From Bog-756 sp963696495 (GTDB lineage Bacteria; Actinomycetota; Acidimicrobiia; Acidimicrobiales; RAAP-2): a stretch of 64,000 nucleotides of DNA. The position numbers and the translations under genes were made by a program. Positions 20,013-28,934 of this stretch are shown in pieces. The DNA lies in contig CAVOKJ010000002.1 of assembly GCA_963696495.1 (NCBI GenBank), positions 1,647,646-1,711,645 of the forward strand, given 5' to 3'. Position 1 is the first letter of the stretch. Each line of letters opens with the position of its first letter. The notes under the pieces are model-generated. The model searched no databases. It saw only the letters and a list, made by a program, of their open reading frames with translations, and had not been told where the DNA came from.

Positions 20013-21146
20013 ATGGCGGCCCCGATCAGCGGCACGTGCGGGAGCGGGTTCGAGACGGTGCGGCACGAGTTCGGGCGCAATTTCGCCGAGCGGGGTGAGC
20101 TCGGGGCCTCGGTGTGCGTGCTGGTCGACGGCCACGTGGTGGTGGACCTCGTCGGGGGCTGGTCCGACGGGGCAAGGACGCAGCTGTGGCGGGCCGACAC
20201 GCTGGTGGACGTCTACTCGGTGGGGAAGCCGGTGGTGGCCCTCCTCGCCCTGCAACTCGTCGACGCCGGCCTCATCGGCCTCGACGACCCGATCTCCCAG
20301 GTATGGCCGGAGTTCGGGGCCGGGGGAAAGGGGGCGGCCACCGTCCGCCAGGCCCTGTGCCACCGGGCCGGGGTCCCCGCCATCCGTCAACCGTTGACCG
20401 ATGCGGACCTGTGGGACTGGCGGCGGATGGCCGACGCCCTGGCGGCCACCGACCCGTGGTGGGAGCCGGGGACCAGGCACGCCTATCACACCAACACCTA
20501 CGGGCATCTGGTCGGTGAGATCGTCCGCCGGGTGAGCGGCGAGACGTGTGGTGCCCGGCTCCGCGCCCTGGCCGGACCGCTCGGTGCCGACTTCTGGTTC
20601 GGCGTCCCGAGGGCCGAGCAGCGCCGATGCGCCGAGGTGGTCTGGTCCGGGTCGGCGACCCCTCCCGACGTCGCGTTCGACCGCCTCTCCGGCGACGAGC
20701 TCATGACAATGCTCGGCTACTTCAACCCCCCCGGCTACTCCTCGGTCGGCGTGGTCAACACCGGGGAGTGGCGCGGGGCCGAAGTGCCGTCCACCAACGG
20801 GCACGCCACCGCCACCGCCGTCGCCCGCCTCTACGCCGGGTTGCTCGGGCCCGGCCGGCTCCTCTCGCCGGGCCTGCTGGCGGAGGCGGTCTCCCCCCAG
20901 TCGCAGGGCTACTGCCCGGTCCTCGGCGAGGAGGTCACCTTCGGCCTCGGCTTCAAGCCCACCGTGCCCCGGCGGCCGTTCGGGCCCAACCCGGGCAGTT
21001 TCGGGCACTTCGGGACCGGCGGTGCCGTCGGGTTCGCCGATCCTGGCGCCGGTGTCGCCTTCGGCTACGTCATGAACGACGTGATCCCGCGGTGGCAGAG
21101 TTCGCGCAATCGGGCCCTCATCGACGCGCTCTACGCCTCGCTCTGA
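20013..21146 (+). CDS. Serine hydrolase, class C beta-lactamase/esterase EstB family
   Basis: A 377-residue soluble enzyme with no signal peptide. The nucleophile motif SxxK is YSVGKP at about residue 70, the Tyr motif is YHTNTYG near 157 and the third box is HFGTGG near 330. This set is that of family VIII esterases and penicillin-binding-protein-like hydrolases; true beta-lactamases are secreted, so a cytoplasmic esterase is more likely. ATG at 20013 has GGGAGG upstream. It is divergent from the FUSC gene, 96 bp apart. Confidence 0.87.
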   Translation: MAAPISGTCGSGFETVRHEFGRNFAERGELGASVCVLVDGHVVVDLVGGWSDGARTQLWRADTLVDVYSVGKPVVALLALQLVDAGLIGLDDPISQVWPEFGAGGKGAATVRQALCHRAGVPAIRQPLTDADLWDWRRMADALAATDPWWEPGTRHAYHTNTYGHLVGEIVRRVSGETCGARLRALAGPLGADFWFGVPRAEQRRCAEVVWSGSATPPDVAFDRLSGDELMTMLGYFNPPGYSSVGVVNTGEWRGAEVPSTNGHATATAVARLYAGLLGPGRLLSPGLLAEAVSPQSQGYCPVLGEEVTFGLGFKPTVPRRPFGPNPGSFGHFGTGGAVGFADPGAGVAFGYVMNDVIPRWQSSRNRALIDALYASL

Positions 21147-21178
21147 GAGCCGGCGTCCGGTCTGCGATCGGTGGGCGT

Positions 21179-22270
21179 CTAGGGCAGCGACGCGGGGTCC
21201 ACCCCGGCGCCACCCGCCGCGCTGCTGGCGTAGGCGGCCAGGGCGAAGCGGAGGACGGAGACCGCCTCCTCGCCGCTCCACAACAGGGGCCCCTGACCGG
21301 TGTGGAGATAGCGCAGCCAATGGCGACCGGAGTCACGGAAGCTGCTGGCCCAGTCGTCGTCGAGGGCGTGGTACGAGCGCATCTCCCCGTTGGCGTAGAC
21401 CTCGAGGCTCGGCTGCTGGATGCCCCGTCCGGTGCAGCGGTTGACCCGCGCGTAGCCGCGGCGCCCGGTGACCTCCCAACGTTCGTCATTGGTGTAGTAG
21501 TCGGAGCGGAGGTACATGTCGGGCGCCAGGGTGATGTCCCACACGCCACGGATTCCGCTCTCGTGCTCCCAGACGATCGTGGACGGTGCATCGATGGCGA
21601 TGCCCGGCATCACCTCGGTCCCGCCGATCCATGCCCGCACCTCCCGGATGGGGCCGAAGAGCCAGAGGGCCGTCGACAGCTTGTGCCAGCCGTCGTCGAA
21701 GACGAGGATCCCCCGTCCTTCACGGATCTGCTTGAACTGCCACTCGTAACTGCTTCCGGGGACCTCCCAGCCCCCCAGACCGCTGGCCACCATCTTCAGG
21801 TGGTAGCCACCCACCTCACCGATCTCGCCGGACTCCACCACCTCCTTCAGCTTCACCAGCGGCTCGTAGAACACGTAGTTCTCCATGACCCGGAACTGGC
21901 GGTCGTTGGCCCGGGCGGCGTCGAGCATCCGTCTGGCGCTGGCGAGGTCGTTGCACAGCGGCTTCTGCAGGTTGACGTGCCAGCCGTTGCCGAAGAGCTC
22001 GATGACGCCGTCGACGTGCAGCGGGATGGGCAGCAGTGCCTCGACGGTATCGACCTCGAGGCCGCTCGAAGCCAGCTCGGCGACGCTGGCGAACGTGCGG
22101 GCGGCCGGCCAGTCCGACTGGCGCTCGGCCCGGCGCTCCTCGCTCGGATCGACGAGGGCCACCACCTCGACGTCGGGATTGTCGACATAGGCCCGCATGT
22201 TCAGGTCATAGATGCGGCCGAGTCCAACGAAGGCGGCCCGCACCGGCCGGTCATACGGGGAAAACGTCAT
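21179..22270 (-). CDS. Gfo/Idh/MocA-family oxidoreductase
   Basis: A 363-residue NAD(P)-dependent sugar-type dehydrogenase. The Rossmann motif is VGLGRIYDLNMRAY, the family EKP motif appears as NLQKPLCNDL, and the C-terminal alpha/beta domain includes FDDGWHKLSTALWLFG with the catalytic-type Asp/His pair. Substrates in this family are sugars, inositols and derivatives; none can be named. ATG at 22270 has GGAGAGG upstream, and the longer upstream frame is rejected. It is convergent with the serine hydrolase. Confidence 0.87.
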   Translation of the reverse strand: MTFSPYDRPVRAAFVGLGRIYDLNMRAYVDNPDVEVVALVDPSEERRAERQSDWPAARTFASVAELASSGLEVDTVEALLPIPLHVDGVIELFGNGWHVNLQKPLCNDLASARRMLDAARANDRQFRVMENYVFYEPLVKLKEVVESGEIGEVGGYHLKMVASGLGGWEVPGSSYEWQFKQIREGRGILVFDDGWHKLSTALWLFGPIREVRAWIGGTEVMPGIAIDAPSTIVWEHESGIRGVWDITLAPDMYLRSDYYTNDERWEVTGRRGYARVNRCTGRGIQQPSLEVYANGEMRSYHALDDDWASSFRDSGRHWLRYLHTGQGPLLWSGEEAVSVLRFALAAYASSAAGGAGVDPASLP

Positions 22271-22490
22271 CGACAGCCTCTCCTTGCGTCGTTCGACCCC
22301 GGCAACCGGTCCATGCGTTGCCGCTGACGATCCCGAGCCCGGCAGGCCGGGCGATCCGGGACCGAACACTATGCGAAGGGGATCACCGAGCAACCGATCC
22401 TGGGGGACGGCCGGCCACGTCGGTGACGAGCGCCGTCCGGCGTCGGGCCCGCCGGGCGGGATGCGGGCGGCACGGTCGGGCCCGGTCCGG

Positions 22491-23249
22491 TCAGTCGAGC
22501 ACGGGTCGGAGGTCGACCCCCGAGTCCTCGACGACCGGGATCAGCGCGGTCACCGAGGCGAACCCCCGGTTGACGAGGTCGGTGTCGGTCTCGCTGTCCG
22601 TGCCGTCCCCCTCGGCGACCGTCATCGGCACCGTCTGCCCGGACTGCTCGGTCATCGAGGTCTGGAAGGTTCCGATCAGGTCCAGCCGGCCGCTGCGCAC
22701 CCCGAGCAGCTCGCCGAGGGGCACGTCGGGGACGTTGCAGTTGATGACCACCCTGCGGGGGTCGCCGATCATCCAGTCGAACAACCGACCGGCGACGGCG
22801 GCGGCCGTCGACCAGTGCAGCTGGGCGGCCCCCGGGTCCACCACGTGGAGGGAGACGGCGAGCGCCGGGCACTCGTGCTGATAGGCGGTGAAGGCGGCAC
22901 CGACCGTTCCGGAGTGGAGGATCGCCCGGCCGGTGTTGGCCCCCCGGTTGATACCGGACAGCACCAGGTCGGGGCGCTCGCCCCATCTGCCGTGGAGGGC
23001 GATGAGCGAGATCAGTGCCGGGGTGGCGTCGACCGCCACCACCGACCCGTCCGGCCAGCCGGTCCAGCTGCGAGGCTCGGTCACGACTTCGCCGACGCTG
23101 CTCACCCCGGTCACCGACGAGCTGGCTCCGCTGCTGTCCCAGCACGGCGCCGCCACCAGCACGTCGTGCCCACGATCCCTCGCCATGTCGGCCAGGGCCC
23201 GCAGACCCGGGCCCTCGATGCCGTCGTCGTTCGTGATGAGAACCCGCAC
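22491..23249 (-). CDS. surE: 5'-nucleotidase SurE
   Basis: A 252-residue enzyme. It begins with the diagnostic RVLITNDDGIEGPGL (metal-binding Asp-Asp) and continues with SGINRGANTG and GTVGAAFTA, the SurE core. SurE is a divalent-metal phosphatase of nucleoside 5'/3'-monophosphates. The start is a GTG at 23249 with an excellent Shine-Dalgarno (GGAGGTGA); a long upstream frame extension is an artefact of the antisense SDR gene. It lies in the same direction as the Gfo/Idh/MocA gene but 220 bp upstream, so it is probably a separate unit. Confidence 0.93.
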   Translation of the reverse strand: MRVLITNDDGIEGPGLRALADMARDRGHDVLVAAPCWDSSGASSSVTGVSSVGEVVTEPRSWTGWPDGSVVAVDATPALISLIALHGRWGERPDLVLSGINRGANTGRAILHSGTVGAAFTAYQHECPALAVSLHVVDPGAAQLHWSTAAAVAGRLFDWMIGDPRRVVINCNVPDVPLGELLGVRSGRLDLIGTFQTSMTEQSGQTVPMTVAEGDGTDSETDTDLVNRGFASVTALIPVVEDSGVDLRPVLD

Positions 23250-23390
23250 AGTGGTCACCTCCGGTCGGGCCCAGTGTGGCATCGGCGGGAGGTGGGCAGG
23301 TCCCGGCACCCGGGTCCGGGCCCCTGCGGAGCGCCGAACCGTGGGCGGACGACCTGGCCAACCACCACGGATGTGCGTATGGTCGCCGTC

Positions 23391-24332
23391 ATGGCGCCAT
23401 GGACCACCGAGGACATCCCCGCTCTCACCGGTCGGGTGGCCGTGGTGACGGGGGCCAACAGCGGGCTCGGCTACGAGACGGCGCTGGCCCTGGCCGGCGC
23501 CGGCGCCCTGGTCGTGCTGGCCTGCCGGGACCAGGCCAGGGGAACGGACGCCCTCGACCGGCTCCGGGGTTCGGCCCCCGATGCCCAGATCGAGCTGGGC
23601 CGGCTCGATCTCGCCGACCTCGTGTCCGTGCGGGAGTTCGCCGGCGATTTCTCGTCCAGGCACGGCACGTTGGACATGCTCGTGAACAACGCCGGGGTGA
23701 TGGCCATCCCCCGCCGGGAGACCGCCGACGGGTTCGAGATGCAGTTCGGCACCAACCACCTGGGTCACTTCGCCCTGACCGGGCTGCTGTGGGACCGCCT
23801 GTCCGCCACACCCGGCGCCCGGGTGGTGACCGTGACCAGCATGGCCGCCCGGGTGGGCCGGATCCGCTTCGACGACCTCCAGGGTTCCCGCCGCTACGGC
23901 AAGTGGTCCGCCTACGGCCAGGCGAAGCTGGCCAACCAGCTGTTCGCCGTCGAGCTGGACCGCCGGGTGCGCGATCGGGACATCGACCTCGTCAGCGTGG
24001 CGGCACACCCCGGCTATGCCGCCACCAACCTGCAGATGGTCGCACCCCAGATGAGCGGCTCCGCCCTGATGGAGGAGCTGAACCGGCTGGCCAATTCGGC
24101 GTTCGCCCAGAGTGCGGCGGCCGGGGCCCTTCCGAGCCTGTACGCGGCGACGGCCCCCGGTGTGGGCGGTGGCCAGTTCTTCGGCCCCGACCGGTTGTTC
24201 GGGGCTCGCGGCAACCCGAAGGCGGTCCCGTTCCTGAGGGCCGCCCGGGATCCGGCGACGGCACGCCGGCTGTGGGAGGTGTCCGAGGAACTGACCGGCG
24301 TCTCCTTCGGCACGCTCGACCGGGCGCCCTGA
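23391..24332 (+). CDS. Short-chain dehydrogenase/reductase (retinol-dehydrogenase-like)
   Basis: A 313-residue classical-type SDR: cofactor motif VVTGANSGLGYETA with an Arg soon after (ACRDQARG), which favours NADP; LVNNAGVM; catalytic Ser in VTVTSMAARVG; and YGQAKLANQLF, where the usual YxxxK is present. It is longer than 250-residue SDRs and resembles the WW-oxidase/retinol dehydrogenase subgroup common in actinobacteria. ATG at 23391 is used; an in-frame ATG four codons upstream (23379) is equally possible. Divergent from surE. Confidence 0.88.
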   Translation: MAPWTTEDIPALTGRVAVVTGANSGLGYETALALAGAGALVVLACRDQARGTDALDRLRGSAPDAQIELGRLDLADLVSVREFAGDFSSRHGTLDMLVNNAGVMAIPRRETADGFEMQFGTNHLGHFALTGLLWDRLSATPGARVVTVTSMAARVGRIRFDDLQGSRRYGKWSAYGQAKLANQLFAVELDRRVRDRDIDLVSVAAHPGYAATNLQMVAPQMSGSALMEELNRLANSAFAQSAAAGALPSLYAATAPGVGGGQFFGPDRLFGARGNPKAVPFLRAARDPATARRLWEVSEELTGVSFGTLDRAP

Positions 24333-24460
24333 GTACCCCGGACCCCTGGACATCCCCGGCGGACAGTGCCGGCGGTGACGGTGCTGCCGCCCTTGTCGAT
24401 GCGCCGGGGTCGGGCGGCGAAACCCGACCCTCCCGCCCGGCGGCGGGGACGCAGGAACGC

Positions 24461-24922
24461 CTAGCCGGCCGGCCCCATTCTGCGGCGGAAACCGGCGACG
24501 GTCATCTCGACGACGCGGTCATGGCCCCACTGCAGGAACGGGCGCCCGAACCGGCTGGCGAGTCGCATCGCCGGCTGCTGCATCTCGACGGTCCACGCGA
24601 CCTCCGCCGACGTCCCTCCCCGCTCCGGACGGAGCCGGAGCCGGGCCTGTCCGGTCAGGTCCCCCTCGATGGTGGCGTCGATGGCGGACGGCCGCTCGCA
24701 TCCGACCAGCCTGACGAGGATCCGCATGCGATAGGGGACCGGTGGATTGACCATGCCGCGGAGCACGGATCCCTCCGCCAGGCCCACGCCGTCGAGGTCG
24801 AACTCGGTGAGCCAGGGCCACCACCGCTCGAACTGGTCGACCTGTTCGATCTGGCCCCACAGCTCGTCCGGGGGCATGTCGAATCGGTAGGCCCGGCGGT
24901 AGGTGATGACAGGGGCCGGCAC
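24461..24922 (-). CDS. SRPBCC (polyketide cyclase/dehydrase-like) protein
   Basis: A 153-residue START-like domain: N-terminal strand YRRAYRFDMPPDELW and helix QIEQVDQFERWWPW are typical of SRPBCC proteins, which enclose a hydrophobic ligand pocket. The C-terminal long helix ends at RRRMGPAG. No catalytic residue can be named. A GTG at 24922 is taken as start because homologous sequence begins there and the upstream frame lacks coding character. It is convergent with the SDR gene. Confidence 0.75.
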   Translation of the reverse strand: MPAPVITYRRAYRFDMPPDELWGQIEQVDQFERWWPWLTEFDLDGVGLAEGSVLRGMVNPPVPYRMRILVRLVGCERPSAIDATIEGDLTGQARLRLRPERGGTSAEVAWTVEMQQPAMRLASRFGRPFLQWGHDRVVEMTVAGFRRRMGPAG

Positions 24923-25212
24923 ACCGCCCAGGGTACGACCTGGCCGCCCGGCGGGCCCGGGTCGGGCGGGCGGCGGAACCGGCGCATCCACCCTCTTTGC
25001 AATCGGGAGTTGCAACACGGGCCCGCATCCCCCATACTCGGTGCGGGTGGCGGATCCCGAGGAGCCGACGGCCATGCGCCCGAGACCGACCAGTCGGAGG
25101 TCGCTCGGGGCGTGGCCGGTCGGCACCCCGGGCACGGCTCGCCGACGGGACCGCCACCGTGGACGGCCCGGCGTCGGCCACGTCGGTGCCGCCGCCGAAC
25201 GGGTGTCGACCG

Positions 25213-26010
25213 TCAACCGACGCCGGGATCGGCGCCCAGGGGGATCCAGTCCGGGTCGACCTCGAAGAACTGCAGGACCAGCGCCTCGAACGCCACGGCG
25301 AACAGGGTCCATTCCTGCGGTTCGCCGAGGGGGCCGGTGCGGCGGACGATGACATCCCTCACCGAGTCGTCGACCCGGGAGCGCAGCCCGTAGCCCTGAC
25401 CCAGCAGGTCGACGGCGATGGCGAACTGGCGGAGCGTGAACTGCTCCCTCAGTCGAAACCCGAGGTGGGCGGTCATCGCCGCGTCGATCTCCTCGATGCG
25501 GCCGGTGAAGGCCTCGTACCCGGTGCGCAGCGCCGCCTCGATCTTCCGCCGGTGGTCGAGCGGCTCGCCCACGGCGGCCAGCGCCCACACGCCCACCCAC
25601 AACGGCAGATGGCGCGACTCGCTCACCGCACGGGCGTTGTCCTCGCCTCCCACCCGGCACAGCTCGCGCATGGCCGCCTGGCGAGACAGCGGCGTGCTGA
25701 GGTCGACGGCGTCCACGACCTCGCTGATGGCCTCCACCGAGAGGTCGATCTCCTCCACGTTGGCATGCTGGGCGATGGTCGCCAGCACGTCGGCCTGGTA
25801 CTCCGCCTGGTTCTCCCACACCCGGCGGATCACCGAGGCATTGGTGATCCGGAGTCCGGTCCTGTCCTCGACCCGGTCGAAGACCCGTTTGAAGGTCAGT
25901 GCCTCGGCGCCGGTACCGAGACCCTCCTCGTGCAGGATGCTCCGACCCGTGTCGAGGAGCAGTGCCCGCAGCTCCTCACGACTCTGTCTCGGCTGGCGTT
26001 TCGACGCCAC
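25213..26010 (-). CDS. TetR-like transcriptional regulator
   Basis: A 265-residue protein. The N-terminal 60 residues form a TetR-type DNA-binding region (RALLLDTGRSILHEEG, then TGLRITNASVIRRVWENQ in the recognition-helix position). The rest is an all-helical ligand domain. The recognition region is longer than in standard TetR proteins, matching a subgroup frequent in actinobacteria. GTG at 26010 with GAGAGG upstream is chosen over the much longer frame. Likely targets are itself or the adjacent hot-dog dehydratase genes, but no operator palindrome was found. Confidence 0.75.
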   Translation of the reverse strand: MASKRQPRQSREELRALLLDTGRSILHEEGLGTGAEALTFKRVFDRVEDRTGLRITNASVIRRVWENQAEYQADVLATIAQHANVEEIDLSVEAISEVVDAVDLSTPLSRQAAMRELCRVGGEDNARAVSESRHLPLWVGVWALAAVGEPLDHRRKIEAALRTGYEAFTGRIEEIDAAMTAHLGFRLREQFTLRQFAIAVDLLGQGYGLRSRVDDSVRDVIVRRTGPLGEPQEWTLFAVAFEALVLQFFEVDPDWIPLGADPGVG

Positions 26011-26330
26011 GATCACGTCCTCTCGCCGTTCCACGGTCGACGTCGCCCTCCGGCCATCCTCGGTCAGACCGGGCGCCCATTTCAACCCGGAGCGCCCGGC
26101 GCCGGCCGTGGGGCCCTCCGACATCAGCGCGGACGGCGGCGGCCTCGGCGGCCGGCAGGACCTCGGCCGCCGAGACGAGGCTACCGGGGGCGGAGGGGCC
26201 GCGGCGGGACCGCCATGAAACGGGATGGCGGTCACGCCCGGTTCCCCGATCCGCGTCTGCGAGGTGGGGGTCCCCGTCGGTCAGCGCCCCCGCTCGTCGC
26301 CGGCCCGGCCGGTGGACCGTCGCCACCGGG
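26011..26330. other. 320-bp space without recognised gene
   Basis: Both flanking genes are on the minus strand. The frame extension of the TetR gene through this stretch is Pro/Arg-rich and looks non-coding. I see no promoter hexamers, repeat or RNA structure I would defend. Confidence 0.5.
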
Positions 26331-26426
26331 TCAACCGGCGCCACCGGTCAACGGCAGGCTCAACACGGCGTCTCCCGTCACATGGTCACCCAGGTCGGTC
26401 GTGGCCCGCAGTTCTACCTCGACGAT
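26331..26426 (-). pseudogene. Displaced C-terminal end of the MaoC-like dehydratase (frameshift)
   Basis: If one base at about 26427 is skipped, the MaoC-like frame continues as IVEVELRATTDLGDHVTGD and stops at 26331-26333. This is the expected end of a MaoC-type hot-dog protein (conserved LRATxxLGDHVTG). The break lies beside a GACGGC repeat. Either the gene is truly disrupted or the sequence has a one-base error here. Confidence 0.7.
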
Positions 26427-26787
26427 TGCCGTCGCCGTCGCCGTCGCCGGGATACTTGGCGGTGACCGAACCACGATAGGTGAGCGTCGAGCCGGGGAAG
26501 AGCGGGACCCCGAGCCGGATGGCGATCCGCTTGACCATGGCGTCCGGTCCGGCCCAGTCGGTGAGGAAGCGGCTGCAGTACCCGGTGTCGGAGAGGATGT
26601 TCATGAAGATGTCCGGCGCTCCCTGGGCATTGGCGTAGGCACGGTCGTGGTGCACGGGCATGAAGTCGCGGGTGGCGATCGCCCCGGCCACGATCCGGGT
26701 GGCCGTCACCTCGATCTCGAGGTCGGGCAGTCGATCGCCCACCCGGATGCCCGACCACGCCAGCGTGACGCGCCCTGCGGTGGTCAC
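26386..26787 (-). CDS. MaoC-like hot-dog dehydratase, second half, apparently frameshifted
   Basis: In its own frame this gives 133 residues from a GTG at 26787. The hydratase-2 motif region is recognisable: FMPVHHDRAYANAQGAPDIFMN contains the catalytic-type His and downstream Asn. The family's C-terminal strand is missing; instead the protein reads through a Gly-Asp repeat (YPGDGDGDG) into a short unrelated basic tail. The correct tail exists in the next frame (26331-26426). The GTG overlaps the stop of the upstream dehydratase half (GTGA), so the two subunits are coupled and would form a heterodimeric (R)-specific enoyl-CoA-hydratase-like enzyme. Confidence 0.72.
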   Translation of the reverse strand: MTTAGRVTLAWSGIRVGDRLPDLEIEVTATRIVAGAIATRDFMPVHHDRAYANAQGAPDIFMNILSDTGYCSRFLTDWAGPDAMVKRIAIRLGVPLFPGSTLTYRGSVTAKYPGDGDGDGNRRGRTAGHDRPG

Positions 26788-27347
26788 GAGGGTCCCGGGG
26801 GCTTGAACTTGAGGATGCGGAACCGCTGGCGGCCCACGACCTCGCCGGCCCCGTCCACGTAGGTGGTCACCCACGTGACGAAGTAGCCCGGGCCGAGTCG
26901 GGTCGCCTTCTCCTCCGAGATCGACTCGATGACGGTCGACGCGGCGATGACGTCACCGAGGTGCAGATAGCGCTCGATCTCGAACTCCGAGTTCGAGGCC
27001 AGGGTCCCCACGAATCCCGCCTCGTCGAACACCGCCAGCGGTCCGGCACCCTCGGTGTCGACCGGTGAGCCGCCGCGCTCAGCGATGCCGGTGATCTTCG
27101 GTGTCGCCATCGTCCACGTCTGCAACATGAGCGGCGGGGCCACGATGGCGCCGAACCGGGACGAGGCGGCGAACGTGGGGTCGGTGTAGACGGGGTTGTG
27201 GTCCTCGAACGCCGCCGCCCAATGGCGGATCATCGGCTGGTTCACCGGATCAGGAGCCACCGACGCCCCCGGCGATCCCACCGGCATCCCGACGAGGGCG
27301 GCCAGGCGACCCTCGAGATCGTCTCCCGCCGCCACCTCGGCATCCAT
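26784..27347 (-). CDS. MaoC/FAS1-like dehydratase N-terminal half (hot-dog fold)
   Basis: A 187-residue protein. NQPMIRHWAAAFEDHNPVYTD and FGAIVAPPLMLQTW are typical of the N-terminal MaoC-like dehydratase (FAS1_DH_region-like) subunits. The C-terminal part ends with RQRFRILKFKPP, the usual last strand. Such half-proteins pair with a catalytic MaoC partner, which here is the next, frameshifted gene. The pathway would be hydration of an enoyl-CoA, for example in fatty-acid or steroid side-chain degradation; no other beta-oxidation gene is adjacent. ATG at 27347. Confidence 0.82.
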   Translation of the reverse strand: MDAEVAAGDDLEGRLAALVGMPVGSPGASVAPDPVNQPMIRHWAAAFEDHNPVYTDPTFAASSRFGAIVAPPLMLQTWTMATPKITGIAERGGSPVDTEGAGPLAVFDEAGFVGTLASNSEFEIERYLHLGDVIAASTVIESISEEKATRLGPGYFVTWVTTYVDGAGEVVGRQRFRILKFKPPGPS

Positions 27348-27675
27348 CCGCGCACCCTTCCCCTCCGCGTCCGATCCCGGACAACGCTCGACGACACAGC
27401 GGCCAGGCGGGCAGGACCCGCACGGGTCCGGACACTACCCGACCACCCCGGGGCGCCCGATCCGGAGGATCATGCCGCCTCCCGACGGCGCGGCCGGTGC
27501 CGGCCGGCACCCCCGAGCGCGTCGGCGGCCCGTATGCCTATTGTTCGACCGACGCATCTGGCGTGGTCGTGGCCGCGGGAGAGGCGGCCAGGCCGTAGTG
27601 TCACACCGTCACCGTCCGTCTCACGGTGCGAACGCCCGAAGCGATCAGGATCGAACGTCCGGAGAGGAATTGACA
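27348..27675. promoter_or_regulatory. 328-bp divergent intergenic region with a 16-bp palindrome
   Basis: It separates the dehydratase pair from the aldolase operon. A perfect palindrome GGTGCCGGCCGGCACC lies at 27496-27511 and could be an operator, although GC-only palindromes are easily produced by base composition. I see no convincing promoter hexamers and no coding stretch. Confidence 0.3.
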
Positions 27676-28341
27676 ATGAGCGATCTGCTCTTGGCTGACG
27701 AACGAGAAGCTGTGGCCAGTGCGAGCCGCCATCTGGCCGAGAAGGGACTCGTCATCGGCACGGCGGGAAACATCTCCGCCCGCAACGGCGACCTCGTCGC
27801 CGTGACCCCGACGGGTGCCGACCTCGCCACGGTGACCGCAGAGATGGTCACCGTCATCGAGCTCGACGGGACGGTCGTGGACGGTGACTTCGCCCCCACG
27901 TCGGAGGTACCGCTCCACACCGGCATCTACGCGGCCACCAATGCCTTGGCCATCACCCACGCCCACGCCATGGCGTCGACGGCGCTGTCCTGCAGCCATG
28001 ACGAGCTGCCGCCGCTGCACTACAGCTGCCTGGCGCTGGGCGGCGCGCCCCGGACGGCGGCCTACGCCACCTTCGGCTCACAGGAGCTGGCCGACAACGT
28101 CATCGAGGCGTTGCAGGGACGCAACGCGGCCATGATGCAGAACCACGGGTCCGTGGCCTACGGGAGCAAGATGGTGGAGGCCGTCGAGCGGCTGGAGCTC
28201 CTCGAATGGCTGGCCGAGCTGTACTGGCGGGCCGCCTCGCTCGGAACCCCACGGGTCCTCACCGACAAGGACTTCGAGGCCATCATCGTCTCGGCGATGG
28301 AGCGGGGCTACGGCACGGTGAAGAAGGTCAAGAAGGACTGA
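27676..28341 (+). CDS. Class II aldolase/adducin family protein (fuculose-phosphate-aldolase-like)
   Basis: A 221-residue zinc aldolase. It shows GTAGNISARNGD at the phosphate-binding loop, the catalytic-type Glu in SEVPLHTGIY, zinc His in ITHAHAMAST and the third His in MMQNHGSVAYG. Family members cleave or form phosphorylated sugars such as fuculose-1-phosphate, or act as epimerases or decarboxylases; the substrate is not readable. ATG at 27676 has GGAGAGG nine bases upstream. It is followed closely by the HD-domain oxygenase and the phosphatase-superfamily gene in what looks like one operon. Confidence 0.88.
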   Translation: MSDLLLADEREAVASASRHLAEKGLVIGTAGNISARNGDLVAVTPTGADLATVTAEMVTVIELDGTVVDGDFAPTSEVPLHTGIYAATNALAITHAHAMASTALSCSHDELPPLHYSCLALGGAPRTAAYATFGSQELADNVIEALQGRNAAMMQNHGSVAYGSKMVEAVERLELLEWLAELYWRAASLGTPRVLTDKDFEAIIVSAMERGYGTVKKVKKD

Positions 28342-28363
28342 GCGCTCACGTAGGATCTGCGGG

Positions 28364-28912
28364 GTGAGCGCACCAGGGGACAGGACCGGCCTTGCCCCCC
28401 TCGTCGAGACGTTGCGGCGGGCCGGGTCCACCGAGGAGCCCAACGAGGACATCCCGGGCCTGACCATCCTGCACCACGGTCTCCAGTGTGCGGCGATCCT
28501 CCGCTCGGCCTGCCCCGACGATCCGGAGCTGCAGTTGGCCGGGCTGCTCCACGACGTCGGCCACGTGGTGGCCCCCGGTCGTCCCGAGGACCACGGATCC
28601 GTGGGGGCGGCGTTCCTCCGGCCGCTGTTCGGCGCTCGGGTCGCCGCCCTCATCGAGGCTCACGTGCCCGCCAAGCGGTACCTGGTGACCACCGACCGGT
28701 CCTACTCGGAGCGGCTGTCACGGGGCAGCCTCCGGACGCTGACCGTTCAGGGCGAGCTGATGACGGCCGACGAGATGCGCGAGTTCCGGGCCGGAGCGCA
28801 CGCAGAGGCGGCCCTCCGCCTCCGGACGGCCGACGAGGCGGCGAAGGACCCGACCGCCGAGGTCCCGGGCCTCGACTCGTGGATGCCCCTGCTGCTCGCC
28901 GCCGTCGGGTGA
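28364..28912 (+). CDS. HD-domain mixed-valence diiron oxygenase, PhnZ/TmpB-like
   Basis: A 182-residue HD-domain protein matching PhnZ along its whole length. Metal ligands by alignment from memory are His38 (HHGLQCA), His63-Asp64 (LLHDVGH), His77 (PEDHGSVGA), His100 (IEAHVPAKRYL) and Asp157 (RTADEAAKD). Substrate-phosphonate residues also fit: Lys104 in AKRYL, Ser122 and Gln129. PhnZ cleaves the C-P bond of 2-amino-1-hydroxyethylphosphonate using O2. The Tyr/Glu pair that reads the substrate amine in PhnZ is not at the same spacing before His38 (NEDIPGLTILHH), so the substrate is probably different. GTG start at 28364. Gene order with the next gene supports phosphonate or phosphoester catabolism. 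Confidence 0.82.
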   Translation: MSAPGDRTGLAPLVETLRRAGSTEEPNEDIPGLTILHHGLQCAAILRSACPDDPELQLAGLLHDVGHVVAPGRPEDHGSVGAAFLRPLFGARVAALIEAHVPAKRYLVTTDRSYSERLSRGSLRTLTVQGELMTADEMREFRAGAHAEAALRLRTADEAAKDPTAEVPGLDSWMPLLLAAVG

Positions 28913-28934
28913 GCACCATGGCACCGGTGGGCCG

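Noticed and set aside
27196..27675. N-terminal extension of the aldolase frame
   Set aside because: The ATG at 27676 has a strong ribosome site and the homologous region starts there; the extension is Pro/Arg-rich antisense of the dehydratase gene.
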